A DNA stretch of 64,000 nucleotides, taken from Aquimarina atlantica. Its GTDB lineage: Bacteria; Bacteroidota; Bacteroidia; Flavobacteriales; Flavobacteriaceae. The DNA lies in assembly GCF_000626715.1 (NCBI RefSeq), contig NZ_AQRA01000004.1, forward strand, positions 372,001 through 436,000. Reading direction: 5' to 3'. Positions 1-9,506 of this stretch are shown in pieces. Every line of letters starts with the position of its first letter. Position 1 is the first letter of the stretch. Below the pieces are notes generated by a model that saw nothing but the letters and a program-made list of their open reading frames with translations, was not told the origin of the DNA and did not search any database. Both the position numbers and the translations under genes were made by a program.

Positions 1-1605
1 TTCACTCATTGTATATGGCATAGCTCTACGGGTAGCGTGTTTTGAGTCGCTGGTTCCAATAGTTGTTATTCCTAGTGTATAAAGTGTAGCAGATTCATCT
101 AGTGTAGTAATGCTTTTTGTTGAACTAAATCCTGAAACATTTCCTGCTGCATCTTTTGCTTTAATTCTGAAGGAATATGTAGAGTTTGGAGATAGTCCAT
201 TTACCGTATATCCAGTAGAAGCTATGGTAGTTATCACCGTATTATTTTGATATACATCATATCCTGACACAGCAATATTATCTGTTGATGCATTCCAGTT
301 TAAAGAAACCGAATTTGCTGTTACATTAGATGATGTTAAACCCGTTGGCACGGAAGGTGCCTCATTATCTGGTACATTGGTATTGTTTATAGTTATCACA
401 GCACCATTAGAAGGATTCCATATATCTAGATTTGAAGGTGTTTGAAATACATTATTGTTTGACACCTCTCCTACTTGAGAGGCATTATCTACCTTGATTG
501 TTCTGGTTTCTATCTTATTTGCATCTACAAAGATCCATTTAAACTGGTTAAACATTGCCGAATTACGAGTCCAGCTTTTGTTATCATTATTAGAACGTAA
601 CGGAGCTCCCCAACAGCCTTCTCCTGCATATACAGTTCCGTTTTGATCATCTCTTACAAATCCTTCGTCATTACCAGACCCGGTAGATGGTCGAACGGGC
701 CAGGTAGTTTTTACGGTGTGAGCATCACATTCTACCACTAATTTTACGCCTTTATCATAAAAAAGTTGCGCCCAGTTACTGTATTGACTATTTCCTTCTC
801 TTTTAGAAGAAACATGAGGTCGCATGGGTTTATGATATTGTGCCATTTTCCAGATTACATTAGGATTGGCATTTAGATCATTTTGTAACCATGTAGTTTG
901 GCTTCCCGAAATAGAAATTTCTGTATTAAGTGTATATGTTCTCACCAAATTATTCCCAAAGGTCAGGGCATAATATACACTGGATGAGGGTACATCAAAA
1001 AGATTATAAATACTGTTATTACTATCTTCATGATTTCCTCGAGTAGCTATAATTGGAAACATTCTGTTATCATTCGCAATGGTTAGTTGCCAATCATTAA
1101 ACCAATCGATCCATTCAGAATTACTATCTCCATTAGTCATATCTCCACCAAATAATACGGCATGAGGTTTTAATTTTGCTACTAAGCGATTTGCATTTTT
1201 TCTTGGCGTACGATTATTACGAGAGTCCCCTCCTGCAATGAAAGATAATCGACTATTATCTCCCGGAGCAGTTTTAAACCAAAAACGCTCACTGGTTCCC
1301 TGGCTGTCTTTAATTACAAAATAATATGCCGTATTAGGAGACAGTCCTGTAAGACGAGCAAAATTATTATTCATTCCTTTATAAGACACTGTCCTGTCTG
1401 GAGTTTTAGAATTTGGGTAACTGCTATAATTTGTTCCATAATCTGTGGTTCCGTAATAAACAACAGGGTTATTTCCTGAGGTCTGATCCCACCCAATTAC
1501 TATAGAAGTGGCGGGATTATCCCGTAAAGTTAGACGGTATTTCCCGTTAGAAGCTTGAGTTTGTAATCCCAAAAGAATTACAATAAGAAAAATAAGTTTT
1601 TTCAT
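1..1605 (-). CDS. Secreted metallophosphatase with FN3 domain, C-terminus cut by window edge
   Basis: The frame is open from an ATG at 1605 to the left edge, so the C-terminus is missing. It has a signal peptide (MKKLIFLIVILLGLQTQAS), then a purple-acid-phosphatase-like N-terminal domain (about 20-110) and a calcineurin-like metallophosphoesterase domain (about 118-370). The metal-site motifs are GGDSRNN, LFGGDMT, TRGNHE, AQYH and ECDAHT. A fibronectin type III domain follows at about 425-505. The first 400 residues closely match the next gene (1790-4168), but the downstream modules differ. The likely role is hydrolysis of phosphate esters outside the cell. A T9SS sorting domain is expected beyond the edge, by analogy with the neighbour. 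Confidence 0.85.
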   Translation of the reverse strand, partial: MKKLIFLIVILLGLQTQASNGKYRLTLRDNPATSIVIGWDQTSGNNPVVYYGTTDYGTNYSSYPNSKTPDRTVSYKGMNNNFARLTGLSPNTAYYFVIKDSQGTSERFWFKTAPGDNSRLSFIAGGDSRNNRTPRKNANRLVAKLKPHAVLFGGDMTNGDSNSEWIDWFNDWQLTIANDNRMFPIIATRGNHEDSNNSIYNLFDVPSSSVYYALTFGNNLVRTYTLNTEISISGSQTTWLQNDLNANPNVIWKMAQYHKPMRPHVSSKREGNSQYSNWAQLFYDKGVKLVVECDAHTVKTTWPVRPSTGSGNDEGFVRDDQNGTVYAGEGCWGAPLRSNNDNKSWTRNSAMFNQFKWIFVDANKIETRTIKVDNASQVGEVSNNNVFQTPSNLDIWNPSNGAVITINNTNVPDNEAPSVPTGLTSSNVTANSVSLNWNASTDNIAVSGYDVYQNNTVITTIASTGYTVNGLSPNSTYSFRIKAKDAAGNVSGFSSTKSITTLDESATLYTLGITTIGTSDSKHATRRAMPYTMSE

Positions 1606-1638
1606 TATTTGTGTGTTAGGGTTAGTGTATTAAGAAAT

Positions 1639-1646
1639 CAAAAGTA
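1639..1646 (-). promoter_or_regulatory. Bacteroidota -7 promoter box TACTTTTG
   Basis: On the minus strand this reads TACTTTTG, an exact match to the TAnnTTTG -7 consensus. It lies about 33 bases upstream of the phosphatase start at 1605. No convincing -33 TTG box was seen. It suggests that the first phosphatase has its own promoter although a paralogue lies just upstream in the same direction. Confidence 0.5.
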
Positions 1647-1789
1647 CTTTATTACGAATACGTTAAGCACACCTAGATTTACTATTAATAGAGAATTAAA
1701 TCTGGTAACATAAACTTTAAAAAATCATAACAAATAACAAGAGGTTAATTAACATAGATACGTTGAGGGTTACCTTTTTTCTATATATG

Positions 1790-4168
1790 TTATTTTTTTA
1801 CCACTCTCTTAGTAATTAAAGAATATCCGTTTTTATCTATCACTTGAATAACATACATTCCTTTATCCAGAATTTCGGGACGAATACTTACCATATTATT
1901 TTTGATTTGTGTTTTCTTAGAAAATAGACGTTTTCCATTAGCACTATAAATCTCTACATGTATTTCATCTTGTGCTATAGGAATCAGAATATTTAATGCT
2001 TCATCAAATGGGTTAGGATATATTTTAATTTTATGTAATTCGGTATCTAATGGCGTAGTAGTTATAGTACTAATTTGAGCTTCTTTATTGATTCTCGAAT
2101 TTCCTTTAAAAGTATAATTCACTATCAATTTAGCTGCTTTATTCTCACCACTTTCATAAGCGCTTGCTACTCTCTTATATTTAGTCCTCCAGGAACTTTT
2201 TCCTTTTCCACGAATAATAAAACTCATATTATTACCTGCACTCCATCCTCTTTTGTCTACTATTTGTTGTACCATCTCTCTAAGATTAGGAGTTCGCTGA
2301 TCATTACCGCTTTGCCCTGCGATCCACGGCCTAGGTTTCCATCGTATTTTATGAGATACAACATTTCTACCAGACACATTATTTTCATTAGAAAACAGAG
2401 GTGAATTATCACTATCATGCAAGGAAAACTCTAGTTCTGCTTCTTTGTGATGACTCTCATCGGCTGTGAACTGGATGTATGCGCTGTTAATAATTGCTCC
2501 TTGCGGTATTACAATGTTCTGAAAACGAATACCTACTTTTTGAAAACTTATAAGATTTGTAGTGTCATAAACCAATTCTAGATCGCTGCTATCTACATAA
2601 AGTTGACCTACAAAATTTTCTTCTACATCATCATATCCTCCTGCTACAGGGATCGTAAGGTTTTCTGAAAACTGTCCGACATTGACTGTTATTTCTTTTT
2701 CACTGCATAAATCATGGTTATCAAATGCTATTACTTTGATATTATGAATTCCATTGGTAAAATTTTTCAGAGTGCTATATGGAGCAGCAACATCAACATC
2801 TATTAAATTTTCATCTATATAAAATTCGACTCTATCAATTTTTCCATCACTATCTGTTGCATTTACTTCGATCGCTGTATTTCCTACGGGAATATGTTGC
2901 CCATCTTGTAATGTAGCAAAAGAAACTTGAGGTGCACTAAACGCTTTATTTATAATCTTAATCACACTGCCATTCGAGGGGCTCCAGATATCAAGATTGC
3001 TAGGGATTTCAAATACATTGTGGTTAGAAACTTCTCCTACTTGAATTGCATTATCAACTTTTATGGTTCGCGTTTCAATTTTTGCTTCATCGACAAAAAT
3101 CCATTTAAACTGATTGAATTTGCCAGAATCTCTTGTCCAACCTTTTATATCATCATTATCTCGTAATGGCGCTCCCCAGCCTCCTTCTCCTACATACACT
3201 GTCCCATCATCATCTCTTATAAATCCGCCTTCATTACCAGAACTAGTAGAAGGTCGTAAAGGCCAAGTGCTTTTAACAGTATGGGCATCACATTCTATTA
3301 CCAATTTTACACCTTTATCATAAAACAACTGCGCCCAATTTGCATATTCTATAACATTATCTATCTTAGAAGATACATGAGGAAGCATTGGAAAATGATA
3401 TTGTGCCATTTTCCAGATAATTTCCTGATTGATATTGAGATCATTCTTTAACCAGTTAGTTTGATCTCCAGAAATAGCAGTAAGAGAGTTTAGTGTATAG
3501 GTTCGTACCAGATTACGCCCAAAAGTAATTGCGTAATGTACACCAGAAGAAGGTACATCGAATAGGTTAATAATTGTATTATTACTTTTTTCATGATTTC
3601 CTCTGGCGGCGAGAATAGGGAACATTCTTCCATCGCTGGCAATAGTTAACTGCCAATCATCAAACCAGGTTCTCCACTGCGAATTACTATCATTATCTGT
3701 CATATCTCCTCCAAAAAGTACCGCATGTGGTTTTAGTTTTGCTACCAGACGATTAGCATTTAATCTTGGAGTTCTATTATTTCTAGAATCACCACCGGCA
3801 ATAAAGGAAAATCTGCTATTTTCTTGTGGCGCAGTTTTAAACCAAAATCGTTTACTTACTCCTTCACTATCCTTAATCACAAAATAGTATGCTGTATCCG
3901 GGCTTAATCCTGATAAGCGAATAAAATGATTATTCATTCCACGATAAGCAATTATGCGATCCGGAGATTTCGAATAGTTATAATTGGTATAATTGATACC
4001 ATGGTCTACTGTATCAAAATATACCATAGGATTATTTCCAGAAATTTGATTCCACCCAATAACTATAGAAGTCGCTGGATTATCACGTAGAGTTAAACGG
4101 TATTTATCGGTAGAAGCATAAGTCTGCAACCCAATAAGAGCTACGATAAGTAAGTAGATTTTTTTCAT
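1790..4168 (-). CDS. Secreted metallophosphatase with Ig-like domain and T9SS sorting domain
   Basis: The start is taken at the ATG at 4168, because the frame upstream adds ten residues in front of a clear signal peptide (MKKIYLLIVALIGLQTYA). The predicted domains are a PAP-like N-domain (20-112) and a metallophosphoesterase (118-370) with D127, D155, N191-H192, H258 and H296 in metal-site motifs. Next come a bacterial Ig-like domain (about 413-500), a DNRLRE/CBM-like beta domain (about 505-695) and a type A T9SS C-terminal domain beginning IKIYPNPF. It is predicted to be exported through the Por system and released or surface-attached. It is the tandem paralogue of the gene at 1-1605, and the substrate is unknown. 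Confidence 0.9.
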   Translation of the reverse strand: MKKIYLLIVALIGLQTYASTDKYRLTLRDNPATSIVIGWNQISGNNPMVYFDTVDHGINYTNYNYSKSPDRIIAYRGMNNHFIRLSGLSPDTAYYFVIKDSEGVSKRFWFKTAPQENSRFSFIAGGDSRNNRTPRLNANRLVAKLKPHAVLFGGDMTDNDSNSQWRTWFDDWQLTIASDGRMFPILAARGNHEKSNNTIINLFDVPSSGVHYAITFGRNLVRTYTLNSLTAISGDQTNWLKNDLNINQEIIWKMAQYHFPMLPHVSSKIDNVIEYANWAQLFYDKGVKLVIECDAHTVKSTWPLRPSTSSGNEGGFIRDDDGTVYVGEGGWGAPLRDNDDIKGWTRDSGKFNQFKWIFVDEAKIETRTIKVDNAIQVGEVSNHNVFEIPSNLDIWSPSNGSVIKIINKAFSAPQVSFATLQDGQHIPVGNTAIEVNATDSDGKIDRVEFYIDENLIDVDVAAPYSTLKNFTNGIHNIKVIAFDNHDLCSEKEITVNVGQFSENLTIPVAGGYDDVEENFVGQLYVDSSDLELVYDTTNLISFQKVGIRFQNIVIPQGAIINSAYIQFTADESHHKEAELEFSLHDSDNSPLFSNENNVSGRNVVSHKIRWKPRPWIAGQSGNDQRTPNLREMVQQIVDKRGWSAGNNMSFIIRGKGKSSWRTKYKRVASAYESGENKAAKLIVNYTFKGNSRINKEAQISTITTTPLDTELHKIKIYPNPFDEALNILIPIAQDEIHVEIYSANGKRLFSKKTQIKNNMVSIRPEILDKGMYVIQVIDKNGYSLITKRVVKK

Positions 4169-4195
4169 GGCTGTGTAACATTGGTTAATGAATTG

Positions 4196-4203
4196 CAAAT
4201 TTA
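4196..4203 (-). promoter_or_regulatory. -7 promoter box TAAATTTG
   Basis: The minus strand reads TAAATTTG, matching TAnnTTTG, 28 bases upstream of the preferred ATG at 4168. It overlaps the alternative start at 4198, which supports the shorter protein. Confidence 0.45.
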
Positions 4204-4332
4204 AATTATTGATAAGCAGAAAATTAAACCCTTTTCAACCTTAATTAAGAATTAAATCAGGTAACAAAAACTTTTACAAAACATAACAATAAGCTTAGGT
4301 CTTAATAACATTGATTACTTTTAATTTGTATC

Positions 4333-5220
4333 ATGAAAAATCCTAAAGCATTACGTATTCTTAAAATATCTGTTTTTTTAATTTTCACTGGTAGAGCATG
4401 GCAACATCTGTTTTGGGATGCTCCATATCGATCTTTCTTTTGGGATGAAGCTCTTTTAAAACCTGTTATCGAAGGAATTTTTAGTGTATCATGGAAAGAT
4501 TATGTGACAAGTAGCACAACGGATAAGGCAATTCAAACTATTATACGAAGTAATGGCATACTCTATTTGATAGCTGCATTTTGTGCCTTAGGATTTACCA
4601 CAAGTAATAAAAAATGGTTGCGTTTTCCTATACTGGTAGGAGGAGTTTCTTTAGTAATTCTGGCTATTCTTCTTACTAAAGAAAAATTTTATCATACGGC
4701 TCAGTTTTTTGAGCATAGCATCCAATTTGGTTTACCTTTTGTTTTACTTTATACACATGCTGATAATTTTACTTCTAAAAGATTTATCCTTATTCTAAAA
4801 ATATTAATTGCGGTCACTTTTTTTTCGCATGGGCTATACGCTTTTGGGTTTTATCCTCTTCCTGGAAAATTTGTAGATATGGTTATTCAAATCATTGGAT
4901 GTTCGGAGTCTGTGGCTGTCACTTTTTTGTATATCGCTGGCATTTTGGATTTTATAATTGCTGTTTTAATTTTTATTCCAAAAACGGCTGTATATACTTT
5001 ATGGTATGCATTATTATGGGGGTTGCTTACCGCATTTGCCAGAATTGTCGCTAATTTTTATATTGATTTCCCCCTGCAATCTATTCATCAAAACCTTTAT
5101 GAGGTATTATATCGTATTCCTCATGGTTTAGTACCTTTTATCACCATATTAGTTTTGAAAAGTAAAATGGTATTAAACACATATCAAACAAAAAAGACCG
5201 TTCTCTCGAACGGTCTTTAG
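4333..5220 (+). CDS. Polytopic membrane protein, DoxX-like
   Basis: A 295-residue protein with about seven hydrophobic segments and short loops. There is an Arg-Ala-Trp-Gln-His motif near residue 22 and a second repeat-like half beginning near residue 155. The general look resembles DoxX-like membrane proteins, but I see no catalytic motif, so this is only a fold-level guess. It stands alone between two reverse-strand genes. Its last codons form the left part of a terminator hairpin shared with the convergent protease gene. Confidence 0.75.
   Translation: MKNPKALRILKISVFLIFTGRAWQHLFWDAPYRSFFWDEALLKPVIEGIFSVSWKDYVTSSTTDKAIQTIIRSNGILYLIAAFCALGFTTSNKKWLRFPILVGGVSLVILAILLTKEKFYHTAQFFEHSIQFGLPFVLLYTHADNFTSKRFILILKILIAVTFFSHGLYAFGFYPLPGKFVDMVIQIIGCSESVAVTFLYIAGILDFIIAVLIFIPKTAVYTLWYALLWGLLTAFARIVANFYIDFPLQSIHQNLYEVLYRIPHGLVPFITILVLKSKMVLNTYQTKKTVLSNGL
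5193..5218. terminator. Bidirectional terminator overlapping a stop codon
   Basis: An 11-bp perfect stem AAAGACCGTTC / GAACGGTCTTT with loop TCTC. It lies inside the final codons and stop of the forward membrane-protein gene and 20 bases from the stop of the reverse protease gene. Its A- and T-ended stem can serve both strands. Confidence 0.85.
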
Positions 5221-5238
5221 TATTACTCTACAAATCAG

Positions 5239-8200
5239 TTATTCAATAATAAAACGCTTTATTGTATCTTTTTCTTTCCTTTCAGAATTTTGGATTTTAA
5301 GTATGTACATACCTGCACCCAAGCGATCAAGATTGATAAAGCCATTATTATTAAGCCTTCCTTCTCCAACTACTTGTCCCATAATATTTATAATCGAGTA
5401 TGATGTATTTGATATTTCTTTACTAGGAACAAACACTCGAAGTAAGTTTCCTTTCTTCAATGGGTTTGGTGCAATTCTAATCGTCGATACCTCACCTTCA
5501 TCTTCATCACCAAGAATTGGAGTCATACTTCCAAATGCTGCAAGTGTTTCTGCTGCTAACGATCCACCACAAGATCCTTCGTAAATTTTGACATTAGAGA
5601 ATATTGAGTTATTCCCGCTACCGGCATCGTTATCATTTATAAATACTAAACGATCCATACTACCTGTATAAAAATCACCTACAGGAATGACATATTTCTT
5701 GGTTCCGCTAGCATAATTATCAAAGTTGGTGACTCCATAATTTTGAGTACCATGAACTTTAAAATACCTAGAAGATGTTAATGAATTATCATTTTCAAAG
5801 CCAACTGCATGGATTTCACCTTGAGAAGTGCTACTAAAATCAAACTCTATTACTGTATTTGCTGTAACGGTATAATTAAGGCTAATATATTTCCAGGTAT
5901 TATTCTGCATAGATAATCCAGCTCCACCACTTACTATTGAGAAATCACCTGCACTATCTTGATTAGAGAATGCATTAATCTGGAAATCGTTAAAATTCAA
6001 AGCATCACACACGGGTGGATTGGTGGTTCCATTTTGAATACTCACCGCATCTATAGCAATATCACTTTGCCAACCACTACTACCACTACCTGTAACTACA
6101 TTAAATCGTAGTTGTACACTTGCGTTACCAGCATAGGCTGATAGATCAACATCTGCTGTATTCCAACTACTACCTTGAGCACCTGTTTTAGAAAATACGC
6201 TTGTCCAGTTTCCTGTGTTATCAGTTCTTGCTTCGACTACCAAAGTATTTATAGCACTACCTACCATATGGTATTGGAATGCAAGTTTAGGAGTTGTTAA
6301 ACTACTAAAGTTTAAACAAGGAGAATTTAAAATAGCTCTCTTATTAGGATATCCTGTTCCGTTACCCGAAGCTTCAACATATAGGTAGAACGTACCATCT
6401 GCCGCACTACTTGGTCCTGTTCCTGTAGAAGGAGTAGTTCCAGAATTTCTGGTCCAGTTTAGATCATCTCCCGATGTTGCCTGTGCCCATTGTCCTAAAT
6501 TAGTTTCGAAACTTTCTGAGAATGGGAATGAAGTCACATCTCCAGAACAATTACCTGGATCCGGACCTGGGTCATCACAAGGATTTACAAAAGAAACGGT
6601 TTGGTCTGAATTAGTATTAGAACCACCGTTATTATTTTCGTTAGCATCTTTTCCTACTCCACGTGCTGCAAAAGCTTTCCAGATCAAACATTTATATTTT
6701 TCATTATACAGATCTTTATCTGCCTGAAGGATTCCATCTCTACCCGAAACAAATCCCGGATTATTAGCTGTATTCTTTAATCCTTCAATAACAAGGGCCA
6801 TAGCAATATTATTCCCACCAGTTCCATTATAAAAATCGGCATCAAAACCTTCCTGGTCGATTAAAGCCCAGGTCATATCCCAAAGAATTGTTGCAAATGC
6901 ATAACCAACTCCATGAGGTACTCTAAGGTTATTTATATCTCCATAGTCTGTACTATTAATAGATGTATCTGTAGAATATCGGGTTGGTCGAATTCCGTTT
7001 CCAGAAGTTGGTTGACCCAGCGCATAAGTCCCAACACCTCTTCCATCTGTACCTACATCACCTGCTTTCATGGTAAGTATTAATCCAAAAAAGTCAGACC
7101 AACCTTCTCCCATTTGCTCAGATCCTCCTAAAACATTAGAAGAAGGCCCTCCTACTAATCGAGTAGAAATACCATGTCCGTACTCATGGGCTATAATCCC
7201 ATTATCAAAATCTCCATCTCTCTTAGGGTTGGTTTTATTCCATAAAAACATTTGCATTCTTGGGTTACTTCCATCTGGTGGAGTACCAAAATTTGCATTA
7301 TTGATACAATTGGTTCTAGGATCATTACAAGTAACACTACCATCTTGAGCATCGGCATTTACGGAATCGCTTCCTGCTCCTCCTTTACCATAGTTGTTTT
7401 CTTGAAAATTACCACTAGCTTCATTAAAACCATATTGGTAGAATACATCATGTATGATATTATTCCAGTAAAATAAATTGGTTATAGCTGCATCTCTATA
7501 ATTACTAGGATCCTGATTAAGATTTAATGGAAAATCAAAGTCAAGACTTGATCCTCCATTAGGAGAAGAACCTGTACCATTATTTCCGTTAATATCATCC
7601 TGTGCCCATACATTATTACCTCTTGTAATGGTGTATTCTGCTCCATTACTTCCGTTTGTATCGTGCCACCCGTAAGGAGATGCCGTTGCATTTGCCGGAT
7701 TTGTAACTATAGAGCGACTACCATGTATTGGGCTTTCTACCGGCATTGCAAGTACATTATATGAATCTGGCGCCAAAGCTGTCGTTGGTGCTTCTGCAAC
7801 TGTTACTAATGGTTTAGTTTCAAAAAGAACAGATTCATGACTATGTGAGGTATGGTCAGGATCTTCAAAAGAACACTTTACTACCCAGTTATCTTCATAA
7901 ATAATTTCGCCCGTTTTAGTATCGACATAACTACTCCACCAGTTATGACCATTTTTTTCATATAAATTCACATTCCAGCAAAGGCGTAATTCATTGTTGT
8001 GCAACTTATATACTTTCTTAACTTTTATAGGTTCATTATCTGCTGTGATACCAGAATCCAAGAATTGTGATACATCGTTTCCGTTAGATTTACTTACGGT
8101 CTTAGATAACCTTTTGGCAGGAGGCAGGTTATGTGCTCGTATAACCGCATTTATTGCCGAAATTTCTGTAGAAGATGCTTTAGTAGAAGTAACTTTTGAT

Positions 8201-8508
8201 TTTACTTCTTTAATAAATTGATCGATTTCATAAGTAATTTTGCCATTATTGACTGTTAACTTATATGCCCCATCTACTATAGGGATTCCATTATAAAGCT
8301 GATTAACATATACGTGTGTAATACCAGCTTTTAACGAAGGAACTTCATCTGTTATCCTCCATTCTGAAAAATCGGTATTGAAAGTTTTTGAAGAAGCTTC
8401 TTTAGCAATATCTCTAAAGTGATTTCGAACGAGGGTGTTCGAGTTTTGTGCAAGAATTGTTTGCCCTATTAATAATAATAGAATGACAAACGAGTAACCT
8501 TTTTTCAT
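5239..8508 (-). CDS. Fungalysin-family (M36) zinc metallopeptidase with T9SS sorting domain
   Basis: A 1089-residue secreted protease. It has a signal peptide (1-20) and an FTP-type propeptide region (about 25-210). The M36 catalytic domain carries HEYGH at 441-445 and the third zinc ligand E468 in GEGWSDF. After a Pro/Gly-rich linker (about 650) comes a MAM/jelly-roll-like domain (about 665-830), then another beta domain (about 835-985). A T9SS type A C-terminal domain begins IRIAPNPLKKG. The likely role is extracellular protein degradation. A convergent terminator lies just past its stop. Confidence 0.93.
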   Translation of the reverse strand: MKKGYSFVILLLLIGQTILAQNSNTLVRNHFRDIAKEASSKTFNTDFSEWRITDEVPSLKAGITHVYVNQLYNGIPIVDGAYKLTVNNGKITYEIDQFIKEVKSKVTSTKASSTEISAINAVIRAHNLPPAKRLSKTVSKSNGNDVSQFLDSGITADNEPIKVKKVYKLHNNELRLCWNVNLYEKNGHNWWSSYVDTKTGEIIYEDNWVVKCSFEDPDHTSHSHESVLFETKPLVTVAEAPTTALAPDSYNVLAMPVESPIHGSRSIVTNPANATASPYGWHDTNGSNGAEYTITRGNNVWAQDDINGNNGTGSSPNGGSSLDFDFPLNLNQDPSNYRDAAITNLFYWNNIIHDVFYQYGFNEASGNFQENNYGKGGAGSDSVNADAQDGSVTCNDPRTNCINNANFGTPPDGSNPRMQMFLWNKTNPKRDGDFDNGIIAHEYGHGISTRLVGGPSSNVLGGSEQMGEGWSDFFGLILTMKAGDVGTDGRGVGTYALGQPTSGNGIRPTRYSTDTSINSTDYGDINNLRVPHGVGYAFATILWDMTWALIDQEGFDADFYNGTGGNNIAMALVIEGLKNTANNPGFVSGRDGILQADKDLYNEKYKCLIWKAFAARGVGKDANENNNGGSNTNSDQTVSFVNPCDDPGPDPGNCSGDVTSFPFSESFETNLGQWAQATSGDDLNWTRNSGTTPSTGTGPSSAADGTFYLYVEASGNGTGYPNKRAILNSPCLNFSSLTTPKLAFQYHMVGSAINTLVVEARTDNTGNWTSVFSKTGAQGSSWNTADVDLSAYAGNASVQLRFNVVTGSGSSGWQSDIAIDAVSIQNGTTNPPVCDALNFNDFQINAFSNQDSAGDFSIVSGGAGLSMQNNTWKYISLNYTVTANTVIEFDFSSTSQGEIHAVGFENDNSLTSSRYFKVHGTQNYGVTNFDNYASGTKKYVIPVGDFYTGSMDRLVFINDNDAGSGNNSIFSNVKIYEGSCGGSLAAETLAAFGSMTPILGDEDEGEVSTIRIAPNPLKKGNLLRVFVPSKEISNTSYSIINIMGQVVGEGRLNNNGFINLDRLGAGMYILKIQNSERKEKDTIKRFIIE

Positions 8509-8920
8509 AAAAAATATTTTGAGTTTGTGTTCTATAAAATTAACAAAAATTAAAGCATTTATAAAAACAAATGAAAATACCTCATAAAATACTCGAAATT
8601 TAACAATTCTATTAAAATATGTTCAATATCTGCATTGTAGCACTTTTTGTTATTCATAATATTTTGCTCAGCTATTATAAATACAGGTTCTAAGATCAAA
8701 ATATTTTTTGCCAAAAAATTTACCTAAAAAAAGAGAAGGATACGAATCCCTTTTTAGCATTACGGAAAAAGCATCGAATTTAATATCATTTTTTTCTAAA
8801 ACTAACGTTAGTTATCTTTACTAAATATCAAATTTGATTAACACTATCACAAAAACATTAAACAAGATATTCTGAAAATAAAACAGAATCTGTTTTATTT
8901 TTTAGGTAAAACCAAAGGCA
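8509..8920. other. Gene-free AT-rich interval
   Basis: The interval lies between the divergent protease and YdeI-like genes. No open frame with support was seen. It contains a 14-bp palindrome (8800-8813), listed separately, and otherwise only AT-rich sequence with short A/T runs. Confidence 0.6.
8800..8813. promoter_or_regulatory. Perfect 14-bp palindrome, possible operator
   Basis: AACTAACGTTAGTT is a perfect palindrome directly followed by ATCTTTA. With the preceding T this gives TATCTTTA, one mismatch from the TAnnTTTG -7 box. An operator abutting the promoter of the forward gene at 8921 would fit a dimeric repressor such as a TetR-type protein. That assignment is inference. Confidence 0.4.
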
Positions 8921-9403
8921 ATGAAAACTCATATTTTTAAAACTTCGCTTCATTCTAGTCATAGCGTTATTGTACCTACCAAAATTGCACAATCTCTTAT
9001 AGAAGAAGGACATAAAAGAGTGGTTGTAGAAATTACTTTTAATACAGCATCGGTACAATTTCATGCAGCTTTACAAAAATGGAACAGTAATTATCTCATT
9101 ACGTTTAATAAACAAAATCAAAAAAAACTAGGAATGTTTCCTACAGATTTTTTTGAAGTTACATTACACGAAGATACTACTAAATACGGAGTAGAAATGC
9201 CAGAAGAATTTGATGCTGTTTTACAAAGCGACCCAGAAGCTTTTGAAATCTTCGAATCTTTAACAGACGGAAAAAAGCGAAGTTTAATTTATTACATTCT
9301 AAAAATTAAAAACTCTCAATCCAGAATCGATAAAGCTTTAATTATTACCGAAAATCTAAAGCGAGGTATACGAGATAATAAAGAACTCATAAAAAGAATG
9401 TAG
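8921..9403 (+). CDS. YdeI/OmpD-associated (OmdA) family protein
   Basis: A 160-residue protein with no signal peptide. The N-terminal half resembles the DUF1905 beta domain (about 1-85). The C-terminal half has the YdeI/OmdA helical pattern: the MPEEFDAVLQ segment near 98, then FESLTDGKKRSLIYYI and the basic tail NLKRG. Family members are cytoplasmic and some have been linked to bacteriocin tolerance, but the biochemical role is not established. It is probably transcribed alone. Confidence 0.8.
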   Translation: MKTHIFKTSLHSSHSVIVPTKIAQSLIEEGHKRVVVEITFNTASVQFHAALQKWNSNYLITFNKQNQKKLGMFPTDFFEVTLHEDTTKYGVEMPEEFDAVLQSDPEAFEIFESLTDGKKRSLIYYILKIKNSQSRIDKALIITENLKRGIRDNKELIKRM

Positions 9404-9473
9404 TTTACTTATTTTATAGTGCTTTGGGATTTCTTATTCAATTTTTTTGTCATAAACTAAAACTGCATTATAT

Positions 9474-9481
9474 TACGTTTG
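9474..9481 (+). promoter_or_regulatory. -7 promoter box TACGTTTG for sodC
   Basis: An exact TAnnTTTG match, 25 bases before the sodC start codon. A TTTG at 9446-9449 could be the -33 element, but the spacer (24) is longer than usual. Confidence 0.5.
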
Positions 9482-9506
9482 TAAATGACATACAAATCAT
9501 AAAACT

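Noticed and set aside
2075..2404. Open frame on the plus strand inside the second phosphatase gene
   Set aside because: It is antisense to a well-supported T9SS protein, has no family pattern and no promoter.
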